Source: Babylonia areolata (lineage: Eukaryota; Mollusca; Gastropoda; Neogastropoda; Buccinidae). Taken from it: a stretch of DNA of 64,000 nt. The stretch is from contig NC_134898.1 of NCBI RefSeq assembly GCF_041734735.1, forward strand, positions 50,844,933 through 50,908,932. The letters are read 5' to 3'. The notes below the pieces were generated by a model that saw nothing but the letters and a program-made list of their open reading frames with translations, was not told where the DNA came from and made no database searches. Within the stretch, counting starts at the first letter, position 1. Each line of letters begins with the position of its first letter. Positions 45,691-55,990 of the stretch are shown here, in pieces. A program made the translations under genes and the position numbers.

Positions 45691-46760
45691 GTTTTTACTC
45701 CATGACATTAATTGTCACAATTACTGAAGTCAATGTTTATGCCATGACACTGACTGAAGCCAATATTTTTACCCCATGGCAGTAACTGAAGCCAATGTTT
45801 TAACCCACGACAACGCCACAATAATTCAAGCTAATGTTTGACCCCATGACATTAACGATCACAATAGTTCATCTCAATGTTTACCCCTTGACAATTATTG
45901 AAGCCTGTGTTTTCATTAATCATCACAATAACTGAAGTCAATATTTACCCATGACAATGACTGAAGCCAATGTTTTACCCCATGACACTGATTACCACAA
46001 CAGTTGATGCCAATGTTTTACCCCATGACACTGATTACCACAACAGTTGATGCCAATGTTTTACCCCATGACACTGATTACCACAACAGTTGATGCCAAT
46101 GTTTTACCCCATGACACTGATTACCACAACAGTTGATGCCAATGTTTTACCCCATGACACTGATTACCACAACAACTGATGCCAATGTTTATGCCATGAC
46201 AATGATTGAAGTCAATATTTTACCCTAAGACAGTAATCATCAGAATAACTGAAACCAGTTTGTTTTTTACCCCATGGTACTGATTATCACAATCTTTTAC
46301 CCATGACAATGACTGAAGTCAATATTTTACCCTAAGACAGTAATCATCAGAATAACTGAAACCAGTTTGTTTTTTACCCCATGGTACTGATTATCACAAT
46401 CTTTTACCCATGACAATGACTGAAGCCAATGTTTTACCCATGACAATAACTGAAGCAAACGTTTTACTCCACAGCAATGTCACATTTTTTTTTTTATACT
46501 CCATAACAATTATTGAAGCCAGTGTTTTACCCCATGGCAATAATTGAAACCAATATTATACACCATGGCAATAATTCAAGCAAATGTTTTCCCCCAGGAC
46601 ATTAACTATCACAATACATTATGTCAATGTTTGCCCCATGACAACAACTGAAGACAGTGTTGTCATTAATCATCACAATAACTGAAGTCAATGTTTACAT
46701 ATGACAATGACTGAAGCAAATGTTTTACCCCATAACAAATGCAGCCAATATTTTACCCCA
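45691..46760. repeat. Degenerate 40-46-bp array continuing the 18-bp array
   Basis: The phrase 'ttaccccatgacactgattaccacaacagttgatgccaatg' repeats almost perfectly five times at 45975-46185. It decays on both sides into 'accccatgacaatgactgaagccaatgtt' phrases, and a 110-bp duplication is seen at 46205-46420. The shared 'accccatgaca' links it to the 18-bp unit. Confidence 0.85.
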
Positions 46761-46779
46761 TAACCCATACTCACAGACC

Positions 46780-47185
46780 CCTTACACACACACCCAACAC
46801 ACACACACACACACACCCGACACACACACACACACGTACCCTACACACACACAGCTGGACACACACACACACACAAACCTTTTACACACACAAAAAAAAC
46901 AACCCACACCCACCCACCCTGTATACACCCACACCCACCCACTCTGTATACACCCACACCCACCCTGTATACACCCACACCCACCCACTCTGTATACACC
47001 CACACCCACCCTGTATACACCCACACCCACCCACTCTGTATACACCCACACCCACCCTGTATACACCCACACCCACCCTGTATACACACCCACCCACCCA
47101 CCCTGTATACACCCACACCCACACCCACCCTGTATACACCCACACCCACCCACCCTGTGTACACCTAAACCCACACCCACCCACC
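46780..47185. repeat. (CA)n-rich and 'cctgtatacacccacaccca' minisatellite
   Basis: Units of about 20-28 bp with 'c(c/t)ctgtatacacccacacccac' fill 46915-47160, preceded by interrupted (AC)n. It ends about 15 bp from the donor of exon 5 at 47199. Confidence 0.92.
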
Positions 47186-47199
47186 CTACGCACACTGAC

Positions 47200-47380
47200 C
47201 AGGCAAGGTGCAGGAGGCCAGCAGATGACAGACATGGTGCAGGACAAGGAAGACATCATCAGCACTGCGCCCCAGACACCTCTGCAGCACCTTCAGGTCG
47301 TGTTCCATGTGGTCCACGAAGAACTGGGCACACTGGTCTGGGGCAATCCTCGGGGTCACCACCTGACACACTGCCGCCGC
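47200..47380 (-). CDS. RNF213: RNF213-like, exon 5
   Basis: Acceptor GTTGCCAG|GCGGCG; donor TGCCTG|GTCAGT. Encodes AAAVCQVVTPRIAPDQCAQF, FVDHMEHDLKVLQRCLGRSA and DDVFLVLHHVCHLLASCTLP. The 'DDV...LH.V' helix and its position after the RZ finger fit RNF213. Confidence 0.9.
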
Positions 47381-47416
47381 CTGGCAACACACGTCAGTCA
47401 GTTACTTACCTTCCAC

Positions 47417-47797
47417 AGGCGCAATAGCGATTAAAGCAATAGTGATTAAAGGATTGGGCTTTCAATCTGAGGGTCCTGGGTTCGGATCTCGGTAAGGGTG
47501 CCTGATGGGTAAAGGGTGGAGATTTTTCTGATCTCCCAGGTCAACATATGTGCAGGCCTGCTTGTGCCTGAACCCACTTGGTGTGTATACGCATGCAGAA
47601 GATCAAATATGCAAGTTAAAGATCCTGTAATCCATGTCAGTGTTCGGTGGACTATGGAAACAAGAACATACCCAGCATGCACACTCCCGAAAACGAAAAC
47701 AAAGTATGGCTGCTTCCATGGCAGGGTAAATATGGTCACACATATAAAAGCTCACTCGTGTGAACGTGGGAGTTGCAGCCCATGAACGAAGAAGTTA
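47417..47797 (+). mobile_element. SINE family A, full copy
   Basis: Head 'caatagtgattaaaggattgggctttcaatctgagggtcctgggttcggatc' (A- and B-box-like), then 'gggtggagatttttctgatctcccaggtcaacatatgtgc', 'gcagaagatcaaatatgcaagttaaagatcctgtaatccatgtc', 'ggaaacaagaacatacccagcatgcacac', 'cactcgtgtgaacgtgggagttgcagcccatgaacgaagaag'. It sits inside the row of duplicated exon 5 acceptors. Confidence 0.9.
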
Positions 47798-47807
47798 CGT
47801 TCACAGA

Positions 47808-47955
47808 CATAACACACTGCTGCCACCTGGCAACACGCATTAGTTACATTCACAGACAAGATATATTGCCGCTCTCTGGCAGCACATTTTAGTTCGCTAA
47901 TCAAATAAACAGACAAGACACACTGCCACTGCCTGGCAACCTGTGCCTAGCAAAA
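47808..47955 (-). repeat. Three decayed copies of the exon 5 start and acceptor
   Basis: 'acacactgctgccacctggcaacacgcattagttac', 'tatattgccgctctctggcagcac' and 'acacactgccactgcctggcaac' resemble the real junction 'acacactgccgccgc|ctggcaacac' at 47366-47390. The SINE at 47417-47797 separates them from it. Confidence 0.8.
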
Positions 47956-48552
47956 CAAAAAAAACAAAAACAAAAACAAACCTACATACACACACAAGCA
48001 TACACAAAACCCTCTATCCCCAAACTGTCAACCCAACTGCTGCTATGACAAGTTCACACCTGTCTGCTCGGCAGTTAAGCATTCAGGGCCAGCCTCAAAT
48101 GACCTCAGATTTGAACCTGGGGTGTAAAAACTAATGGGGGTATTAATAAGCCGCTACACCAACACTCAGTTTGTATCACAGGCTGACATAAGCTTACAGT
48201 TGGGCCAACAGCAAAGTGTGAGCTGTATGATCAATGGTTTCTCTACTGCTATTGGAAATCATTCACAGCTTAGTCTTTCGTGAAGGACTGACTCTCAAAC
48301 TAGGAGGCAAGATTACCCTGGCTCTTTGTGCTGTAGCCTTGGGGGGTTAATTGACCTTCGGGAACCATCTCCAATGCCAACTGTCCTAAAACCCTCTTGG
48401 CCGAGAGAATGGGGGTGTAACTTGGGCAAGACACTCTCCACTATAATCAAATTCTGGCCCAGATAGTCGGGACAGCAGTTGCCTCTCTGCTGTTCTGATG
48501 GTCATAGTCGGACACACCTGACTATCATACATACATACACCGGCTGTGCTAC
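47956..48552. other. Intron stretch without element
   Basis: No repeat or exon is recognised. An 'agccttggggggttaattgacc' stretch near 48340 has no assignment. Confidence 0.5.
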
Positions 48553-48706
48553 CTGTGTGGCAGAGCTGGAGGACAGGTACAACACGGCATGCAGGAGGAA
48601 CCGCAGAATGCTGCACTCCACAGACGTCAGCCGTCTCTCCGGAACCGCCTCCAGCCCTCGCTGGGCTGCTGGGCCCAGGACGTGGCCCTTCTGTGTGGTG
48701 TCAGCC
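48553..48706 (-). CDS. RNF213: RNF213-like, exon 4
   Basis: Acceptor CTGTTTCAG|G; donor ACACAG|GTAGCA. The first base completes GG|G. It encodes ADTTQKGHVLGPAAQRGLEA, VPERRLTSVECSILRFLLHA and VLYLSSSSATQ. The 'D.TQ.GHVLG' phrase directly after the RZ finger, then 'LRFL.H...YL', matches the family. The His of GHVLG corresponds, by spacing, to a functionally important His reported in human RNF213. Confidence 0.94.
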
Positions 48707-49425
48707 CTGAAACAGTCACCGCCACATGGTTACTGCCCTTCTGTGTGGTGTGGTGTCAGCCCTGAAACAGTCACCGCCACATGGTTACAGCCCCTCTGTG
48801 TGGTGTCAGCCCTGAAACAGTCACCGCCACACTGGTTACAGCCCCTCTGAACTTACAGCACTTCTGTGTGGTGTCAGCCCTGAAACAGTCACCGCCACAT
48901 GGTTACAGCCCTTCTGTGTGGTGTGGTGTCAGCCCTGAAACAGTCACCGCCACATGGTTACAGCCCCTCTGTGTGGTGTCAGCCCTGAAACAGTCACCGC
49001 CACATGGTTACAGCCCCTCTGTGTGGTGTGGTGTCAGCCCTGAAACAGTCACCGCCACATGGTTACAGCCCCTCTGTGTGGTGTCAGCCCTGAAACAGTC
49101 ACCGCCACATGGTTACAGCCCCTCTGTGTGGTGTCAGCCCTGAAACAGTCACCGCCACATGGTTACAGCCCCTCTGTGTGGTGTCAGCCCTGAAACAGTC
49201 ACCGCCACATGGTTACAGCCCCTCTGTGTGGTGTGGTGTCAGCCCTGAAACAGTCACCGCCACATGGTTACAGCCCCTCTGTGTGGTGTCAGCCCTGAAA
49301 CAGTCACCGCCACATGGTTACAGCCCCTCTGTGTGGTGTCAGCCCTGAAACAGTCACCGCCACATGGTTACAGCCCCTCTGTGTGGTGTCAGCCCTGAAA
49401 CAGTCACTGCCACATGGTAACAGCA
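48707..49425. repeat. 50/55-bp array made of copies of the exon 4 start plus its acceptor
   Basis: The unit is 'cccctctgtgtggtgtcagccctgaaacag' plus 'tcaccgccacatggttacag', and a 55-bp variant has an extra 'tggtg'. On the gene strand this contains CTGTTTCAG|GGCTGACACCACACAG, the true acceptor with the first about 16 coding bases. Fourteen to fifteen nearly identical units follow one another, and a SINE A head meets the last unit at 49415. Confidence 0.95.
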
Positions 49426-49715
49426 CTGGACTCGTGCCCAGCTTCCCTGAGTTTGATCCTCAGTTTTGGCAAACCTGGTGATTCAAAGGTGGAGCTTTTT
49501 CCGATCTCCCACGTCAACATACGTGCATACCTGCTGCTGCCTGGACCCCCTTCATGTGTACATGCAAGCAGAATATCAAAAACGCACGTTAAAGATCCTG
49601 TAGTCCATGTCAGCATTCAGTGGATTATGGAATCAAGAACATACCCAGTATGCACACCCTTTAAAACAGAGTATGGCTGCCCAAAGGGCAAGGTAAAAAC
49701 AGTCATACACATTTT
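49426..49715 (+). mobile_element. SINE family A copy, left half of an inverted pair
   Basis: Blocks 'tggactcgtgcccagcttccctgagtttgatcctcag', 'ccgatctcccacgtcaacatacgtgc', 'cacgttaaagatcctgtagtccatgtcagcattcagtgg', 'gaatcaagaacatacccagtatgcacacc' and 'aaaacagtcatacacat' occur in order on the plus strand. Confidence 0.82.
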
Positions 49716-50075
49716 CTTCTTCTTCTTCGTTCATGGGCTGCAACTCCCACTTACACTCGTTTGTACACGAGTTGATTTTTACGTGTATGACCAATTTTAC
49801 CCTGCCATGTAGGCAGCCATACTCCATTTTCAGCAGTGTGCATGCTGTGTATGTTCTTGTTTCCATAACCCATCATACGCTGACATGGAATACGGGATCT
49901 TTAACATACACACGAAGAGGGTTCAGGCACTAGCAGGTCTGCACATATGTTGACCTGGGAGATCACAAAAATCTCCACCCTTTACCCACCAGGCGCTTTT
50001 ACCGAGATTGGAACCCGAGACCCTCAGATTGAAAGTCCCAGATTTTAACCACTAGGCTATTGTGCCCATCAGTTG
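49716..50075 (-). mobile_element. SINE family A copy, right half of an inverted pair
   Basis: Starts with the reversed (GAA)n tail 'cttcttcttcttcg' and runs to a reversed head 'gattggaacccgagaccctcagattgaaagtcc...ctaggctattgtgccc'. It lies tail-to-tail against 49426-49715, so the transcript could form a long imperfect hairpin. Confidence 0.85.
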
Positions 50076-50429
50076 TACACATAAAAGTCCACTGGTACAT
50101 GTATACGAGTGAATGAGAGAGATGCAGGCCACAAACGCAGAAGTTGTCACATCATCGTCATATATACACTCCACCCTCTGTATCCTCACACACAGATTTC
50201 AACCCAACAATCACTCATTCACACAGTGAAACTCTTCCACATGTGGAAGGAGAGACACTGTAATGGTATGCATGAGGCTGCTCAAGAGAGCGTGTGTGCA
50301 TATGTAAACATGCTGAATTCACGTGTAAACATGCTTAATTCACGTGTAAACATGCTTAACTCATGTGGAAAATGTAGATGGGCCTTTAACAGCTTTCAAA
50401 CAGTAATCAGCATCTGTTAAACCAGAGAG

Positions 50430-51095
50430 CAGAAAACCTGTGAATCAGCTGGCGTTTTGACTTGTGAAGAAGAATGACTTCCAATTGTTCAACCAACTGG
50501 TTCTGTCTCATGTGAGCTACCACAGAGAGTGTTGTTTGCTTGAAGGCCTGTTTTCTTTTCACCCCATAGATGGGCAAAAGTTTACTTGTGAAGACGGTTT
50601 TATTCAGTTTCAGTTTCAGTAGCTCAAGGAGGCGTCACTGCGTTCGGACAAATTCATATACGCTACACCACATCTGCCAAGCAGATGCCTGACCAGCAGC
50701 GTAACCCAACGCGCTTAGTCAGGCCTTGAGAAAAAAAAAAAGGTGAATAAATAATAGATAAGCTAACATAAATAAATAAATAAATAATAATTATGATATA
50801 AAAAAAAGTAGTAGTAATGATAATAATAATAAAATAGTAAAAATAATAATAAATAAATAAATAAATAAATCCAGTTCACAAATAAGTAAAAGCGACTGTT
50901 GTGTGCATGTGAAATTGTGATGTTGACAATGCAATTCTGAACAGTTTTACTGGACAGCTTTCCTATTTGTTGTTTTAAATGAAAGTTGTAAATCATGAAT
51001 GAAGTTGGTGTTTGACTTGAGAAAGACTTCCAGCTGTTCAACCACCTGGTTCTGTCTCTGGCGTCCCTGTTACATCACCAACAGTGCCCCCCACC
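50430..51095 (-). repeat. Duplicated coding-like segment around a SINE B fragment
   Basis: 50460-50525 and 51008-51062 share 'gacttcca.ttgttcaacca.ctggttctgtctc'. On the minus strand these read RQNQLVEQLEV and RQNQVVEQLEVFLKSNTNFI, quite protein-like. The exon 3 to exon 4 junction is exact in phase without them, so they are not needed. They could be an old exon duplication or part of a repeat. 50612-50735 between them is a reversed SINE B tail. Confidence 0.45.
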
Positions 51096-51460
51096 CCCAC
51101 CCCCACCCTCCACTTTACCACCAAGGTTGTATCCTCTCAACACAGGATATTTCACCATGTCCATTACACAGTGTTTCCACACATGTCAAATATGATAATG
51201 CTCAAATTAATAAACTCTAATGTTTTCAGATTACAATGATACAAGGACTGTTTTTACATCTGAGAAAAAAATCACATAAAAAAACAAGCAACAGAAGAAC
51301 ATTAAAAAAAAAAAAAAAAAAGTAGACAGATAACACTTCTTAGACATATTTTTACTTTCCGTTTTTATTTTACAGCAGATGTGGCAGGGAACTTTCTTCT
51401 TGCTGTGACACCTCCATGGAACTGAAACTGAAGACAAATTTATGATCACTTTCGGCTTAC

Positions 51461-51555
51461 CCAGTGGTCTGTACATTGTTGGCAGTGGCAGTGTGATTGG
51501 CACCTCCAATCTTCAGTCCACAGGGGCACACACTTTCCTCCATCGGCTGGCCACA
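51461..51555 (-). CDS. RNF213: RNF213-like, exon 3: second half of the RZ finger
   Basis: Acceptor TGATTTCAG|TGTGGC; donor CCACTGG|GTAAGC. Encodes CGQPMEESVCPCGLKIGGAN, then HTATANNVQTTG. CG.PM..S.C..CG..IGG..H is the RZ-finger signature of RNF213 and ZNFX1-type proteins. The two late Cys are separated by a single residue (C-P-C), where the family usually has two (C-x-x-C). Each unit of the adjoining array repeats the acceptor. Confidence 0.95.
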
Positions 51556-54500
51556 CTGAAATCACACCATTGTCTTCCACCTTATTTCATCTCCTCCCAT
51601 TCGTCTCTACTGATCTTCGTTATGTCCACTGAAATCACACCTGTCTTCCACTTTATCCCATCTCCCACACTGAAATCACACCTGTCTTCCACTTTATCCC
51701 ATCTCTCACACTGAAATCACACCTGTCTTCCACATTATCCCATCTCCCACACTGAAATCACACCTGTCTTCCACTTTATCCCATCTCCCACACTGAAATC
51801 ACACCTGTCTTCCACTTTATCCCATCTCTCACACTGAAATCACACCTGTCTTCCACTTTATCCATCTCCCACACTGAAATCACACCTGTCTTCCACTTTA
51901 TCCCATCTCCCACACTGAAATCACACCACTGTCTTCCACTTTATCCGATCTCCCACTCTGAAATCACACCTGTCTTCCACTTTATTCCATCTCCCACACT
52001 GAAATCACACCTGTCTTCCACTTTATCCCATCTCCCACACTGAAATCACACCTGTCTTCCACTTTATCCCATCTCTCACACTGAAATCACACCCTGTCTT
52101 CCACTTTATCCCATCTCTCACACTGAAATCACACCTGTCTTCCACTTTATTCCATCTCCCACACTGAAATCACACCTGTCTTCCACTTTATTCCATCTCC
52201 CACACTGAAATCACACCTGTCTTCCACTTTATTCCATCTCCCACACTGAAATCACACCTGTCTTCCACTTTATCCCATCTCCCACACTGAAATCACACCT
52301 GTCTTCCACTTTATCCCATCTCCCACACTGAAATCACACCTGTCTTCCACTTTATCGCATCTCCCACACTGAAATCACACCACTGTCTTCCACTTTATTC
52401 CATCTCCCACACTGAAATCACACCACTGTTCCACTTTATCCCATCTCCCACACTGAAATCACACCCTGTCTTCCACTTTATCCCATCTCCCACACTGAAA
52501 TCACACCACTGTCTTCCACTTTATCCCATCTCCCACTCTGAAATCACACATGTCTTCCACTTTATTCCATCTCCCACACTGAAATCACACCTGTCTTCCA
52601 CTTTATTCCATCTCCAACACTGAAATCACACCTGTCTTCCACTTTATCCCATCTCTCACACTGAAATCACACCTGTCTTCCACTTTATCCCATCTCCCAC
52701 ACTGAAATCACACCTGTCTTCCACTTTATTCCATCTCCCACACTGAAATCACACCTGACTTCCACTTTATTCCATCTCCCACACTGAAATCACACCTGTC
52801 TTCCACTTTATCCCATCTCCCACACTGAAATCACACCTGTCTTCCACTTTATCCCATCTCCCACACTGAAATCACACCTGTCTTCCACTTTATCCCATCT
52901 CCCACACTGAAATCACACCTGTCTTCCACTTTATTCCATCTCCCACACTGAAATCACACCACTGTTCCACTTTATCCCATCTCCCACACTGAAATCACAC
53001 CTGTCTTCCACTTTATTCCATCTCCCACACTGAAATCACACCACTGTTCCACTTTATCCCATCTCCCACACTGAAATCACACCTGTCTTCCACTTTATTC
53101 CATCTCCCACACTGAAATCACACCTGTCTTCCACTTTATCCCATCTCTCACACTGAAATCACACCTGTCTTCCACTTTATCCCATCTCCCACACTGAAAT
53201 CACACCTGTCTTCCACTTTATCCCATCTCCCACACTGAAATCACACCACTGTCTTCCACTTTATCCCATCTCCCACTCTGAAATCACACCTGTCTTCCAC
53301 TTTATTCCATCTCCCACACTGAAATCACACCTGTCTTCCACTTTATTCCATCTCCCACACTGAAATCACACCTGTCTTCCACTTTATCCCATCTCTCACA
53401 CTGAAATCACACCTGTCTTCCACTTTATTCCATCTCCCACACTGAAATCACACCTGTCTTCCACTTTATCCCATCTCTCACACTGAAATCACACCTGTCT
53501 TCCACTTTATCCCATCTCCCACACTGAAATCACACCTGTCTTCCACTTTATTCCATCTCCCACACTGAAATCACACCTGTCTTCCACTTTATTCCATCTC
53601 CCACACTGAAATCACACCTGTCTTCCACTTTATCCCATCTCCCACACTGAAATCACACCTGTCTTCCACTTTATCCCATCTCCCACACTGAAATCACACC
53701 TGTCTTCCACTTTATCCCATCTCCCACACTGAAATCACACCTGTCTTCCACTTTATCCCACCTCCCACACTGAAATCACACCTGTCTTCCACTTTATTCC
53801 ATCTCCCACACTGAAATCACACCACTGTCTTCCACTTTATCCCATCTCCCACACTGAAATCACACCTGTCTTCCACTTTATCCCATCTCCCACACTGAAA
53901 TCACACCTGTCTTCCACTTTATCCCATCTCCCACACTGAAATCACACCACTGTCTTCCACTTTATTCCATCTCCCACACTGAAATCACACCACTGTCTTC
54001 CACTTTATCCCATCTCCCACACTGAAATCACACCACTGTCTTCCACTTTATCCCATCTCCCACTCTGAAATCACACCTGTCTTCCACTTTATTCCATCTC
54101 CCACACTGAAATCACACCTGTCTTCCACTTTATTCCATCTCCCACACTGAAATCACACCTGTCTTCCACTTTATCCCATCTCTCACACTGAAATCACACC
54201 TGTCTTCCACTTTATCCCATCTCCCACACTGAAATCACACCTGTCTTCCACTTTATTCCATCTCCCACACTGAAATCACACCTGTCTTCCACTTTATCCC
54301 ATCTCTCACACTGAAATCACACCTGTCTTCCACTTTATTCCATCTCCCACACTGAAATCACACCTGTCTTCCACTTTATCCCATCTCTCACACTGAAATC
54401 ACACCTGTCTTCCACTTTATCCCATCTCCCACACTGAAATCACACCTGTCTTCCACTTTATTCCATCTCCCACACTGAAATCACACCTGTCTTCCACTTT

Positions 54501-55315
54501 ATCCCATCTCTCACACTGAAATCACACCTGTCTTCCACTTTATCCCATCTCCCACACTGAAATCACACCTGTCTTCCACTTTATCCCATCTCCCACACTG
54601 AAATCACACCACTGTCTTCCACTTTATCCCATCTCCCACTCTGAAATCACACCTGTCTTCCACTTTATTCCATCTCCCACACTGAAATCACACCTGTCTT
54701 CCACTTTATTCCATCTCCCACACTGAAATCACACCTGTCTTCCACTTTATCCCATCTCTCACACTGAAATCACACCTGTCTTCCACTTTATCCCATCTCT
54801 CACACTGAAATCACACCTGTCTTCCACTTTATCCCATCTCCCACACTGAAATCACACCACTGTCTTCCACTTTATCCCATCTCCCACACTGAAATCACAC
54901 CACTGTCTTCTCTACTTTATTCCATCTCCCACACTGAAATCACACCACTGTCTTCCACTTTATTCCATCTCCCACACTGAAATCACACCACTGTCTTCCA
55001 CTTTATCCCATCTCCCACACTGAAATCACACCTGTCTTCCACTTTATCCCATCTCCCACACTGAAATCACACCTGTCTTCCACTTTATCCCATCTCCCAC
55101 ACTGAAATCACACCACTGTCTTCCACTTTATTCCATCTCCCACACTGAAATCACACCACTGTCTTCCACTTTATCCCATCTCCCACACTGAAATCACACC
55201 TGTCTTCCACTTTATTCCATCTCCCACACTGAAATCACACCTGTCTTCCACTTTATCCCATCTCCCACACTGAAATCACACTGCTGTCTTCTCTACTTTA
55301 TCCCATCTCCCACAC
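51556..55315. repeat. 41-bp minisatellite, about 90 units, each with a copy of the exon 3 acceptor
   Basis: The unit is 'cacactgaaatcacacctgtcttccactttatcccatctcc', with 43-bp (accactgtc) and shorter forms. On the gene strand each unit holds GAAGACAG|GTGTGATTTCAG|TGTGGGAG: a donor-like AG|GTGTGA, then the acceptor TTTCAG and the first five exon bases TGTGG. The array starts exactly at the exon edge and lies between the probable branch region and the true acceptor. Confidence 0.96.
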
Positions 55316-55990
55316 TGAACTGACACCATCTCCTCCCATTTGTCACAAATGATCATCCTTATTACTGCATGAAAAACCTGAGAAATGTGAAGTCAGTCTG
55401 ACAAGAAATGCTAACAAGCCTCTTCCAACGTACGTATTGGCATCAGGAGGAGGAATTTTGTTTAATGTCCCGTCACACATATCGGTGATTGAAGACATTT
55501 TGTTAAAGTATTTATGAATACATCTGAGTATTATCGGTTAGAAGGGGTGGGAGATGTGGATGAATGGAGGGTTGGGAGAAACTGGGCAAATGAGGGTAAA
55601 AATGTGGGTGAAATCTGGAAGAAAAAAACAAAAACAAAAAAAACAACAACCTCTAAATACAGTTACAGGAAATTACTTAAAGGACTTCATAAAAGAGAAG
55701 TCGTTAAACTGACAAGTGAAACAAGCATCAGAGGTAAAGGTCACAGCACTACTTTCTTGCTCCGGTTGAAGAGTATCAGCTGCTTTATTGTTTGCATTTG
55801 AATCGATAATGCTCACTTCTGTCGTATGTTTTTAAACCACTGACAACAGCACTCAACTAAACTTCTAGATCAAACACAAAATTATAGGATGTTTGCTTTG
55901 GTTTCCGCTTTTGCTCATTTGCCAATGCACAAGAATCAGCTGTGGGCTCTGCATATAACTGACTGGGCAAGGGTAGGGAAGTGTTTGTTT
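55316..55990. other. Intron stretch with one dispersed repeat
   Basis: 55440-55560 matches the repeat at 14755-14870. Otherwise no element or exon. Confidence 0.55.

Noticed and set aside
44902-45727. Open frames of 231-246 codons (HPMTVL / SASPHD repeats)
   Set aside because: By-product of the 18-bp array.
46720-47434. His/Pro/Thr-rich frames of over 230 codons on the plus strand
   Set aside because: Made of CA-rich and 'tatacacccacaccc' repeats, and running antisense through exon 5.
49109-49348. Plus-strand frame with CVVSALKQSPPHGYSP repeats
   Set aside because: Antisense translation of the 50/55-bp acceptor array.
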